A DNA stretch of 30,855 bases from CAZQFV01 sp964592645. Lineage in GTDB: Bacteria; Chloroflexota; Chloroflexia; DTKN01. The number at the start of each line of letters is the position of its first letter. The first letter of the stretch is position 1. The stretch covers positions 1 through 30,855 of the forward strand of contig CAZQFV010000035.1 in NCBI GenBank assembly GCA_964592645.1. Direction: 5' to 3'. Made by a program: the position numbers and the translations under genes. This document shows, piece after piece, positions 17,913-24,698 of the stretch. The notes below the pieces were generated by a model that worked only from the letters and a program-made list of their open reading frames with translations, was not told where the DNA came from and did no database searches.

Positions 17913-19256
17913 TCAGACCTTTACCTTCTTCCACTTCCCCCGCCGGAAGAGCACCCAGATCAGCGCCGCGCGGCCGGCCCAGTCCGCGGCCGTCCCCCAC
18001 CACACGCCGGCCAGCCCCCAGCCCAGCACCACCGCCAGGAGGTAGACCACGGCCACCCGCAGGAAGGCGGTCCCAAAGAGCGTCACCCACATCGGCGTGC
18101 GGGTGTCGCCGGCCCCGCGCAGCCCCCCGGCCAGAACCATCTGCGCCGAGAGAAAGGGCAACTCCGCCGCCGAGATGCGCACCGCCACCCCGGCCAGGTC
18201 GAGCACCTGGGGAGTGCTGCCAAAGATAGTGACGATCGACCGCCCAAAGAGGAGGAAGACGGCGCCGATGGCCCCGGCCAGGCCCAGCGCCAGGAGGAGG
18301 GTCCGCCGGACGCTGGCCTCGGCGCGATCGGGGTCGCCCGCGCCGAGCGACTGGCCGGCCAGCGTCGCCGCAGCCACGCTCAGGCCCCAGCCCGGCATAA
18401 AGGAGAGCGACTCCACCCGCAGCGCCACCTGGTGCGCGGCCAGCGTGGCCGTCCCCAGGCCGGTGACGATGGACATGAACAGGGTGTAGCCCAGGCGGGA
18501 GATGGCCGTCTCGCCGAGGTTGGGCAGCGCCAGGCGGACCAGGCGCCACAGCAGCGCCCGGTCCCAGCGCAGCAGCGCGGACGGCCGCACCCGGACCCGC
18601 CACTTGCCCGAAAAGAGCACCCCCATCGCCAGCATCCCGCCCAGGGCCCGGGCCGAGGCCGTCGCCAAGCCGCTGCCGGCCAACCCCAGGGCCGGGATCG
18701 TTCCCCAGCCAAAGATGAGCACCCAGGCCGCAGCGGCGTTCCAAAGGTTCATCACCAGCGTCAGCCACATCGGCGTGCGCGTGTCGCCGGCCCCGCGCAG
18801 GATGCCGTTGGCCACCATCAGCGGGAAGCTGAGCACCGAGGTGCTCAACACCAGGCGGAGGTAGTGCGCCCCGGCCTGGACAACCGCCGGGCCGGCCCCC
18901 AGCAGCGCCAGGAAATCGTCGACCAGAGGGAGGGACAGGGCCGTCGCGCCGGCGGCCAGCACAAAGGTCAGCCCCAGGGCCTGCGCGGCGACCCGTTCGG
19001 CCTGCGCCGCGGCACCCTCCCCCCAGGCCCGGGCCACCAACGCCGTGGCGCTCACCGCCAGGGCCTCGAAGAAGCCGTTGGCGATAAACATCGCCATGCT
19101 GCCCAGCCCCACCGCGGCCAGGGCCACATCGTCGTGCAGCCAGCCGATGAGCAGGGTGTCGACGAAAAAGACCGCCGTGACCAGGAGGTTCTCCACGACG
19201 GCCGGCAGGGCCAGGGTGACCACGGTGCGCGTCAGCGCTTCTCTGGGCCGTTCCAT
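17913..19256 (-). CDS. MATE family efflux transporter
   Basis: Multidrug/toxin extrusion pump exporting organic cations or drugs using Na+ or H+ gradients, 447 residues, twelve predicted membrane helices in two homologous halves. Each half contains the family motif GAGDTRTPM (plus-strand coordinates near 18090-18120 and 18770-18800). The N-terminus (LALPAVVENLL, FFVDTLLIGWL) is typical of the first helix pair. The ATG at 19254-19256 lacks a good Shine-Dalgarno sequence, and no convincing promoter is seen because the upstream DNA is occupied by the opposite-strand tRNA promoter. The substrate cannot be inferred. It is convergent with priA with a single nucleotide between stop codons. Confidence 0.93.
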   Translation of the reverse strand: MERPREALTRTVVTLALPAVVENLLVTAVFFVDTLLIGWLHDDVALAAVGLGSMAMFIANGFFEALAVSATALVARAWGEGAAAQAERVAAQALGLTFVLAAGATALSLPLVDDFLALLGAGPAVVQAGAHYLRLVLSTSVLSFPLMVANGILRGAGDTRTPMWLTLVMNLWNAAAAWVLIFGWGTIPALGLAGSGLATASARALGGMLAMGVLFSGKWRVRVRPSALLRWDRALLWRLVRLALPNLGETAISRLGYTLFMSIVTGLGTATLAAHQVALRVESLSFMPGWGLSVAAATLAGQSLGAGDPDRAEASVRRTLLLALGLAGAIGAVFLLFGRSIVTIFGSTPQVLDLAGVAVRISAAELPFLSAQMVLAGGLRGAGDTRTPMWVTLFGTAFLRVAVVYLLAVVLGWGLAGVWWGTAADWAGRAALIWVLFRRGKWKKVKV

Positions 19257-19260
19257 CCGC

Positions 19261-19289
19261 TTGACAAGACGCCCCTTTGCAGATATACT
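19261..19289 (+). promoter_or_regulatory. Promoter of the tRNA-Ser pair
   Basis: Perfect -35 TTGACA (19261-19266), 17-nt spacer, -10 TATACT (19284-19289). The predicted start is about 5 nt before the first tRNA. The -35 box lies 5 nt from the MATE start codon on the other strand. Confidence 0.85.
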
Positions 19290-19300
19290 GAACGCGGACT

Positions 19301-19386
19301 GGAGAGGTGTCCGAGTGGTTTATGGTGCGGCTCTTGAAAAGCCGTGAGCGTAAGCTCCGTGGGTTCGAATCCCACCCTCTCCGCCA
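19301..19386 (+). tRNA. tRNA-Ser (anticodon TGA)
   Basis: Full cloverleaf: acceptor GGAGAGG/CCTCTCC, anticodon loop CTTGAAA giving TGA (reads UCA), long variable arm with GAGCGTAAGCTC typical of Ser, T-arm GTGGG-TTCGAAT-CCCAC, discriminator G. The 3' CCA is encoded (19384-19386). Confidence 0.97.
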
Positions 19387-19404
19387 CCCTGTCCAGGTCG
19401 TTTC

Positions 19405-19496
19405 GGGGAGATGCCAGAGTGGTCGAATGGGGTCGCCTGCTAAGTGACTGTAGGGGGTGAAGCCCTCTACCGTGGGTTCGAATCCCACTCTCCCCG
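19405..19496 (+). tRNA. tRNA-Ser (anticodon GCT)
   Basis: Acceptor GGGGAGA/TCTCCCC, anticodon loop CTGCTAA giving GCT (reads AGC/AGU), long variable arm built on TAGGGGGTGAAGCCCTCTA, T-arm GTGGG-TTCGAAT-CCCAC, discriminator G. CCA is not encoded (CTC follows). It lies 18 nt after tRNA-Ser(TGA) and presumably shares its transcript. Confidence 0.97.
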
Positions 19497-19507
19497 CTCA
19501 GGATACG

Positions 19508-19548
19508 GATACACGGATTGCCTTCGACGGCAGCCCGTGTATCTTTTT
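19508..19548 (+). terminator. Intrinsic terminator after the tRNA-Ser pair
   Basis: Stem GATACACGG (19508-19516) pairs with CCGTGTATC (19535-19543), with an inner TGCC/GGCA stem, followed by T5 (19544-19548). It acts in the plus direction and ends at the rubrerythrin stop codon. Confidence 0.88.
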
Positions 19549-20056
19549 ACGCCCCGGGCACGGGGCGAAACTCCTCCCGCCCGGCACCGCAGACCGGGCA
19601 CTGCTCCGGCACCTGGCCGTCGACAATGTACCCGCAGGTCTGGCAGACATAGTAGGCGGGCTGCGTATCGGCGAGCAGGTGGTCCAGGGCGCGCTTGTAC
19701 AGGGCGGCGTGCTCGTCCTCGACATCGCGGGCCTGGCTGAAGGAAAAGGCCGCCGGCCTGTCTCCCTCTTCCTCGGCGTCGCGGATAAATTGGGGGTAAA
19801 AGACGCCGCTGGCCCGCTCCTCGCGCTCGAAAGAGGCCCGCAGGTTGCTCTCCGAATCCCTCACCACCACCTCGCCCAGCAGGGCCAGGTTGCGCTGCGC
19901 GTGGACCCGCTCGGCCTCGGCCACCGCCCGAAAGAGCGCGGCCACCTGGGGCAACCCTTCGTCGCGGGCCTTTTCGGCGTAGGCCAGAAGGCGGAAGTAG
20001 GCCTTGGCTTCGCCGGCGAACGCCGTGTGCAGGTTCCGGCTGGTCTTCTCGCCCAT
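19547..20056 (-). CDS. Rubrerythrin
   Basis: Non-haem diiron peroxidase of oxidative-stress defence in anaerobes and microaerophiles, 169 residues. The N-terminal ferritin-like four-helix bundle carries Glu16 (GEAKAYF), Glu49-x2-His52 (AEAERVHAQ), a second Glu helix (SFEREERASG) and DVEDEHAAL. The C-terminal rubredoxin-like domain has CQTCGY and CPVCG, a complete Cys4 iron site. The ATG at 20054-20056 follows AGAGG by 7-8 nt; the ORF extends 14 codons upstream without a ribosome site. It lies 48 nt after the HEAT/SH3 gene on the same strand with no visible promoter between, so an operon is likely. Confidence 0.93.
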   Translation of the reverse strand: MGEKTSRNLHTAFAGEAKAYFRLLAYAEKARDEGLPQVAALFRAVAEAERVHAQRNLALLGEVVVRDSESNLRASFEREERASGVFYPQFIRDAEEEGDRPAAFSFSQARDVEDEHAALYKRALDHLLADTQPAYYVCQTCGYIVDGQVPEQCPVCGAGREEFRPVPGA

Positions 20057-20104
20057 AGCTTGCCTCTCATCGGATGGGGGAGCAACGGTGCCCTTCACAT
20101 CTCC

Positions 20105-21262
20105 CTAGGGAGAGACCGTCGGGGCGACCGTGCCCGTGACCAACGGCGTCGGCGTGGGCAGGTCGAGCGATCTGCCCAGCGGAGTGGGCGTGGCTACTCC
20201 GGCGCGCATAGTCTCGACGGCGGCCACCGTCGGCGCCAGCTCGGGCGAGACCACACCGGCCACCAGGCTGCCGTGGATCCAGCCGTAGGCGCCGCCCTCC
20301 AGGACCTCGGACTGCGTAGCGGGGTTGTTGATCTTGGCCAGGCGGATCAGATACCACCAGGTGCCCTCGGCGTCCATCCGCCCGCCATAGATCAGGATCT
20401 CATCGCCATAGTGCAGCACGCCGATGAGATTGTCGGTGGCCAAGTCCGGCCGATCGCGGACGTTGGCCACGTCGCCGCTGATCGTCCCGTCGATGGGCAC
20501 AAAGGTCGGCAGAGGCGTCGCCGTGGGCGTTGCCGTGGCCGTGGCCGTAGCCGTGGCCGTGGGGGTGGGTGTGGGGGTCATCTCCACGCGCTGTTCGAGC
20601 AGCTGTCTGATGAAGAAAAAGGCGCCGTAGATGAGCAGCACGATCAGGGTCAGCCAGAAGAGGATCTGGAGCACGTGGATGAACCGGGAGATCCAGGTGT
20701 CGTCGATGCTGGCCACGGCGCGCTGCGCCGCCTCGGCCACCGTCTCCCCCCAGGAGGTGCGGTTCTCGTCCTCCTGGGCGGCGCGGTGCAGGGCCCCGCG
20801 GGCCCAGCGGCTGCGGATCCGGCCGAGGGCCTCGGCCGCCCCCCAGCGCACGTTGCTGTTGGGGTGATTGAGCAGCCGCTTGAGGTGCCGGACGGCGCGC
20901 AGGTCGCCGATCAGCCCCAGGGCCTCGCAGGCCCGGAAGGGCTGGATCCAGGTGTCGCTCTGCAGTGCCTCGATCAGCATGGGCACGGCCGGCCGGCCGA
21001 TCACCACCAGCTCGTCCAGGGCCCGCCCATGCTGGGGGTCCTCCGGGCGGGCCAGCAGGGCCACCCAGCGGGCAATCTCTTCCTCGCTGGCCTCCGGCAC
21101 GGCCTGGCGCGAGCGGGGCGGGCGCGGCGCCCGCCACCCCTGGAAACGCCCCCCCAGGCCCCGCACAAACTGGACCACGCGATCCGCCCAGCGCAGCAGG
21201 ATGAACCGCTCTTTTTCCCCGCCCGGCCGGATCGGCCGCTCCGACCCTGGATATTCCTCCAT
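20105..21262 (-). CDS. Membrane protein with HEAT repeats, one TM helix and an SH3-like domain
   Basis: 385 residues, not recognised as a named protein. Layout: basic N-terminus; HEAT/PBS-lyase-like helical repeats at about 60-180 (for example FRACEALGLIGDLRAVRHLK and VRWGAAEALGRIR); one membrane helix at about 184-208; a low-complexity Thr-Pro/Thr-Ala linker at about 219-245; a bacterial SH3-like domain at about 246-330 (VANVRDRPD, LHYGDEILIYG, YGWIHGSLV); and a second Thr-Pro tail. The topology suggests the HEAT part inside and SH3 outside, a link between a cytosolic protein partner and the cell wall; this is inference. AGGAGG 8-9 nt before the ATG. Own promoter at 21336-21364; rubrerythrin downstream. 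Confidence 0.85.
   Translation of the reverse strand: MEEYPGSERPIRPGGEKERFILLRWADRVVQFVRGLGGRFQGWRAPRPPRSRQAVPEASEEEIARWVALLARPEDPQHGRALDELVVIGRPAVPMLIEALQSDTWIQPFRACEALGLIGDLRAVRHLKRLLNHPNSNVRWGAAEALGRIRSRWARGALHRAAQEDENRTSWGETVAEAAQRAVASIDDTWISRFIHVLQILFWLTLIVLLIYGAFFFIRQLLEQRVEMTPTPTPTATATATATATPTATPLPTFVPIDGTISGDVANVRDRPDLATDNLIGVLHYGDEILIYGGRMDAEGTWWYLIRLAKINNPATQSEVLEGGAYGWIHGSLVAGVVSPELAPTVAAVETMRAGVATPTPLGRSLDLPTPTPLVTGTVAPTVSP
20519..20579. repeat. GCCGTG hexamer microsatellite encoding a Thr-Ala/Thr-Pro linker
   Basis: About eight near-perfect GCCGTG/GGGGTG units (plus-strand view) encode alternating Thr-Ala and Thr-Pro in the linker between the membrane helix and the SH3-like domain. 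Such tracts can change length by slippage in whole codons. Confidence 0.85.
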
Positions 21263-21335
21263 GCGCAGCTCCTCCTATCGACTTGCCCACAGGGAAATCA
21301 CCGCGCCACAGAGGCCCACCCTGGGGGCGGCCCGC

Positions 21336-21364
21336 ATTATACTACACCTGGGAACATGGCGCAA
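21336..21364 (-). promoter_or_regulatory. Promoter of the HEAT/SH3-rubrerythrin operon
   Basis: Minus-strand -35 TTGCGC (21359-21364), 17-nt spacer, -10 TATAAT (21336-21341, perfect). The predicted start is near 21329, with a leader of about 65 nt. Confidence 0.8.
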
Positions 21365-21377
21365 ACGTCTCTCCATG

Positions 21378-21406
21378 TTGCGCGACACGGCCGGGTGTCG
21401 TACAAT
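21378..21406 (+). promoter_or_regulatory. Promoter of era
   Basis: TTGCGC (21378-21383), 17-nt spacer, TACAAT (21401-21406). The predicted start is near 21413, 25 nt before the ATG. The -35 box is 13 nt from the -35 box of the divergent HEAT promoter, and both -35 boxes are TTGCGC. Confidence 0.75.
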
Positions 21407-21437
21407 GCCCGCAAACAGCAAGACAGGAGGCCCGGGA

Positions 21438-22397
21438 ATGGCCGCACCCTCGGCAGACAGCGCCGCCCCCTACCGCGCCGGGTTCGTCGCCCTGGTCGGC
21501 AAGCCCAACTGCGGCAAGTCGACCCTCTTCAACGCCTACCTCGGACAGAAGGTGGCCATCGTCTCCGACCGGCCGCAGACCACGCGCACTGTGCTGCGCG
21601 GCGCGCTGACCCGGCCCGATGCCCAGGTCGTCTTCCTGGACACGCCGGGCATCCATCACCCCGTACACAAGCTGGGCGCCGTCATGGTCGAGTCCGCCCG
21701 GCGAGCGTTGGCCGATGCCGACGCCGCCGTCTTCCTGGCGGACCTGACCACCCCGCCGGAGGCCGAGGACCGCGCCATCGCCGAGCTGCTGCGCGCCGGC
21801 CGCCGGCCCTTCCTCCTGGCCCTGAACAAGGCCGACGCCGTGCCCGACCCCGAGGCGGCCGGCCGGCCCTACCTGGAGTTGCTGCGCGGCCCCGACGGCC
21901 GGCCGGCATACACCCAGGCTATCGCCCTCTCCGCTACCCAGGGAACCGGCCGGCAGGAGCTGCTCGAGGCCATCGTCGCCCTGCTCCCCCAGTCGCCGCC
22001 CCTCTACCCCGAAGACTACCTCACCGACCAGCCCGTGCGGGCCATCGCCGCCGAGTTGGTCCGCGAGCAGGTCCTGCGACTGACCCACGACGAGATCCCG
22101 CACGCCGTCACCGTCGTCGTGGACGAGTTCATGGAGCGCAGCGCGGAGATGACCTATATCTCGGCCACCCTCTATGTCGAGCGCGACAGCCAAAAGGGCA
22201 TCGTCCTGGGCCGCGGCGGTCAGCTCCTCAAGCGCATCGGCCAGGCCGCCCGGCGCGAGATCGAGGCCCTGCTGGAGACGCGCGTCTACCTGGAGCTGTG
22301 GGTCAAGGTGCGCAAGAACTGGCGCCAAGACCCCCAGGCCCTGCGCTGGCTGGGGCTCGTCGAGGAGGGCAGCCGGGGGGAGGGGGGGACGGAGTGA
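21438..22397 (+). CDS. era: GTPase Era
   Basis: Essential Ras-like GTPase that binds the 3' end of 16S rRNA and assists 30S maturation, 319 residues. G1 is GKPNCGKST near residue 21, with the usual GRPNVGKS variant position Cys. G2/switch is RPQTTRT, G3 is DTPGIHHP, G4 is NKAD, G5 is SATQGTG. The KH domain follows with HAVTVVVDEF, YISATLYVERDSQKGIVLGRGG (the GXXG loop) and the terminal VYLELWVKVRKNWR. The ATG follows AGGAGG by 7 nt; the frame is open far upstream only because of the antisense HEAT gene. The last ~12 residues are low complexity (Gly/Glu). No clear terminator follows. Confidence 0.97.
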   Translation: MAAPSADSAAPYRAGFVALVGKPNCGKSTLFNAYLGQKVAIVSDRPQTTRTVLRGALTRPDAQVVFLDTPGIHHPVHKLGAVMVESARRALADADAAVFLADLTTPPEAEDRAIAELLRAGRRPFLLALNKADAVPDPEAAGRPYLELLRGPDGRPAYTQAIALSATQGTGRQELLEAIVALLPQSPPLYPEDYLTDQPVRAIAAELVREQVLRLTHDEIPHAVTVVVDEFMERSAEMTYISATLYVERDSQKGIVLGRGGQLLKRIGQAARREIEALLETRVYLELWVKVRKNWRQDPQALRWLGLVEEGSRGEGGTE

Positions 22398-22479
22398 CGG
22401 GGAGAAACCCGGGCGGGGGGCTGCTGTCGCCGAAAGCGACCGTGTTGCTCGACACGCCCGGTTCGGCCGGAGGATAGAT

Positions 22480-22508
22480 TTTCCAAAATCGCCAACCTGT
22501 GGTATACT
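22480..22508 (+). promoter_or_regulatory. Promoter of tRNA-Thr
   Basis: -10 TATACT (22503-22508), spacer 17 nt, weak -35 TTTCCA (22480-22485). The predicted start is 5-8 nt before the tRNA. Confidence 0.65.
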
Positions 22509-22517
22509 ATGGCCGCT

Positions 22518-22589
22518 GCCGGCGTAGCTCAGTGGTAGAGCGGCTGTTTCGTAAACAGCGGGTCAGGGGTTCGAATCCCTCCGCCGGCT
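22518..22589 (+). tRNA. tRNA-Thr (anticodon CGT)
   Basis: Acceptor GCCGGCG/CGCCGGC, D-arm GCTC...GAGC, anticodon stem GCTGT/ACAGC with loop TTCGTAA giving CGT (reads ACG), T-loop TTCGAAT, discriminator T. The outermost T-stem pair is an A-C mismatch. CCA is not encoded. Confidence 0.96.
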
Positions 22590-22738
22590 CTGTACCAAAC
22601 GGCAGCAATGGCGCTGTCGCAAAGCCAGGGGGCTTGGCCCACTACCCGACACCGGCTTGCCGACTCGCTGGGCGCCAACTGTCCTGCGAGTCGCGTGTTT
22701 CCGGCGGCCGGCCCTCCCCATCCAGAATGGAGGTCACG

Positions 22739-24622
22739 ATGGATCCAGAGACAAGGACGTTTCTGAAGAGCCGCATGAGCGCCGCCGACCTGCAAAAGAT
22801 CGAGCGCCTTCCCCAGACCGAGCTGCACCGGTTCATCGCCCGCTACATCGAGATCTGCGACCCCGACCGCGTCTTTGTCTGCGACGACTCCCCCCAGGAC
22901 TGGGACTATATCCGCCAGGCCGCCCTGCGCGATGGCGAGGAGCGCGCCCTGCCCATCGCCGGCCATACCGTCCACTTTGACAACTACTACGACATGGCCC
23001 GCGACCGCAAGAACACCCGCATCCTTGTCCCCCGGGGCGTCGACCTGGGCGAGAGCCTGGACACGCGCGATCGCGATGAAGGGCTGGCCGACGTGCACGC
23101 CATCCTGCCGGGCCTTATGCGCGGCCACGAGCTGTACATCTGCTTCTTCTGCCTGGGGCCAAGCGGGTCGGCCTTCTCCATCCCCTGCCTGCAGATGACC
23201 GACTCCTCCTATGTCGCCCATAGCGAGTCGCTCCTCTACCGCCCGGGCTACCAGGAGTTCCTCCGCCAGGGGGCCCAGGCCCGCTTCTACAAGTTCCTCC
23301 ACTCCCAGGGCGAGGTCGACGAGCGCAAGACCAGCAAGAACCTGTCCATGCGCCGGGTCTTTATCGACCTCCAGGGCGACACCGTCTACAGCGTCAACAC
23401 CCAGTACGGCGGCAATACCCTGGGGCTCAAGAAGCTGGCCATGCGCCTGGCCATCCACCACGCCTCGCAGGAGGATTGGCTGTGCGAGCACATGCTGCTC
23501 ATGGGCATCCGCGGCCCGCGGGGCCGCATCACCTACATCGCCGGCGGATTCCCCTCGATGTGCGGCAAAACCTCCACCGCCATGCTGGAGGGCGAGACGA
23601 TCGTCGGCGACGACATCGTCTACCTGCGCCATATCGACGGCCAGGCCCGCGGAGTCAACGTGGAAAAGGGCATGTTCGGCATCATCCAGGGCGTCAACTC
23701 CGTCGACGATCCGCTCCTCTGGAAGGCGCTGCACAGCCCGAACGAGATCATCTTCTCCAATGTCCTGGTCACGCCCGAAGGCAAGGTCCACTGGATCGGC
23801 AAGGACGGCGAGGTCCCGCCGCGGGGCGAGAACCACTCCGGCGAGTGGTTCAAGGGCAAAGTGGACGCCGAGGGCAAGGAGATCCCGCCATCCCACCCCA
23901 ACGCCCGGTTCACCCTGGACCTGGCCTGCCTGGAGAACCTGGACGCCCACCGCGACGACCCATCCGGCGTGGTCGTCGGGGCCATCGTCTACGGCGGGCG
24001 CGATTCGGATATCTGGGTGCCCGTGGAGCAGTCCTTCGATTGGGCCCATGGCATCATCACCAAGGGGGCGGCGCTAGAGTCGGAGACGACGGCCGCCACG
24101 TTGGGCAAGGAGGGCGTGCGCGAGTGGAACCCGATGTCCAACCGCGACTTTCTCTCCATCCCCATCGGCCGCTACATCCAGAACAACCTGGACTTTGGCG
24201 CGGCGCTGCCCAACCCGCCGCTGATCTTTTCGGTGAACTATTTCCTGCGCGAGACCGCCACCGGCCGCTGGCTGAACGAAAAGACCGACAAGAAGATCTG
24301 GTACAAGTGGATCGAGTTGCGGGTCCACGGCGAGGTGGGGGCCATCCGCACGCCCACCGGCTGGATCCCGCGCTACGCCGACCTGCAACGCCTGTTCCGG
24401 GAGGTCCTGGGCAAGGAATACGCCCGCCGGGACTATATCCAGCAGTTCACCATTCCCGTGTCCCAGAACCTGGCCAAGGTGGACCGGATCGTCAACCTGT
24501 ACCGGACCAAGGTGCCGGACACGCCGGAGATCCTCTATCGGCTGTTCGCCGAGCAGCGCGAGCGGCTGGTGCAGGCCCAGGCGCAGTACGGCGACAACAT
24601 CTCGCCGGAGCAGTTGGAGTAA
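22739..24622 (+). CDS. pckG: Phosphoenolpyruvate carboxykinase (GTP)
   Basis: GTP-dependent interconversion of oxaloacetate with phosphoenolpyruvate and CO2, 627 residues, normal for the GTP family (the unrelated ATP form is ~530). The hallmark hyper-reactive cysteine is in FPSMCGKTSTAML (Cys275, P-loop Lys277), followed by the metal-site GDDIVYL. Other conserved parts are YGGNTLGLKKLAMRLAI, ENHSGEWFKGK, SHPNARFT, and WVPVEQSFDWAHGI. The ATG at 22739 is preferred over an in-frame ATG at 22727 because GGAGG lies between them, 5 nt before the chosen start. No separate promoter is evident in the 149 nt after tRNA-Thr. The MFS gene follows closely and is probably co-transcribed. Confidence 0.96.
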   Translation: MDPETRTFLKSRMSAADLQKIERLPQTELHRFIARYIEICDPDRVFVCDDSPQDWDYIRQAALRDGEERALPIAGHTVHFDNYYDMARDRKNTRILVPRGVDLGESLDTRDRDEGLADVHAILPGLMRGHELYICFFCLGPSGSAFSIPCLQMTDSSYVAHSESLLYRPGYQEFLRQGAQARFYKFLHSQGEVDERKTSKNLSMRRVFIDLQGDTVYSVNTQYGGNTLGLKKLAMRLAIHHASQEDWLCEHMLLMGIRGPRGRITYIAGGFPSMCGKTSTAMLEGETIVGDDIVYLRHIDGQARGVNVEKGMFGIIQGVNSVDDPLLWKALHSPNEIIFSNVLVTPEGKVHWIGKDGEVPPRGENHSGEWFKGKVDAEGKEIPPSHPNARFTLDLACLENLDAHRDDPSGVVVGAIVYGGRDSDIWVPVEQSFDWAHGIITKGAALESETTAATLGKEGVREWNPMSNRDFLSIPIGRYIQNNLDFGAALPNPPLIFSVNYFLRETATGRWLNEKTDKKIWYKWIELRVHGEVGAIRTPTGWIPRYADLQRLFREVLGKEYARRDYIQQFTIPVSQNLAKVDRIVNLYRTKVPDTPEILYRLFAEQRERLVQAQAQYGDNISPEQLE

Positions 24623-24698
24623 GCACCCGATTCGCCAAAAATTATCTGATCGACCACAAACGCTCCCGCCGGACTTTGCCCGCAACTTTACCCTCGGC

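Noticed and set aside
19257..19310. Promoter for the MATE gene
   Set aside because: A TATATC-like -10 exists on the minus strand, but it overlaps the tRNA -10 box and has no acceptable -35.
22426..22440. Hairpin GTCGC/GCGAC after era as a terminator
   Set aside because: Five-pair stem without any T-run; not enough for an intrinsic terminator.
19457..22477. Long plus-strand frame across the rubrerythrin and HEAT genes into era
   Set aside because: It is antisense to the two minus-strand genes and then out of frame with era, and it has no domain.
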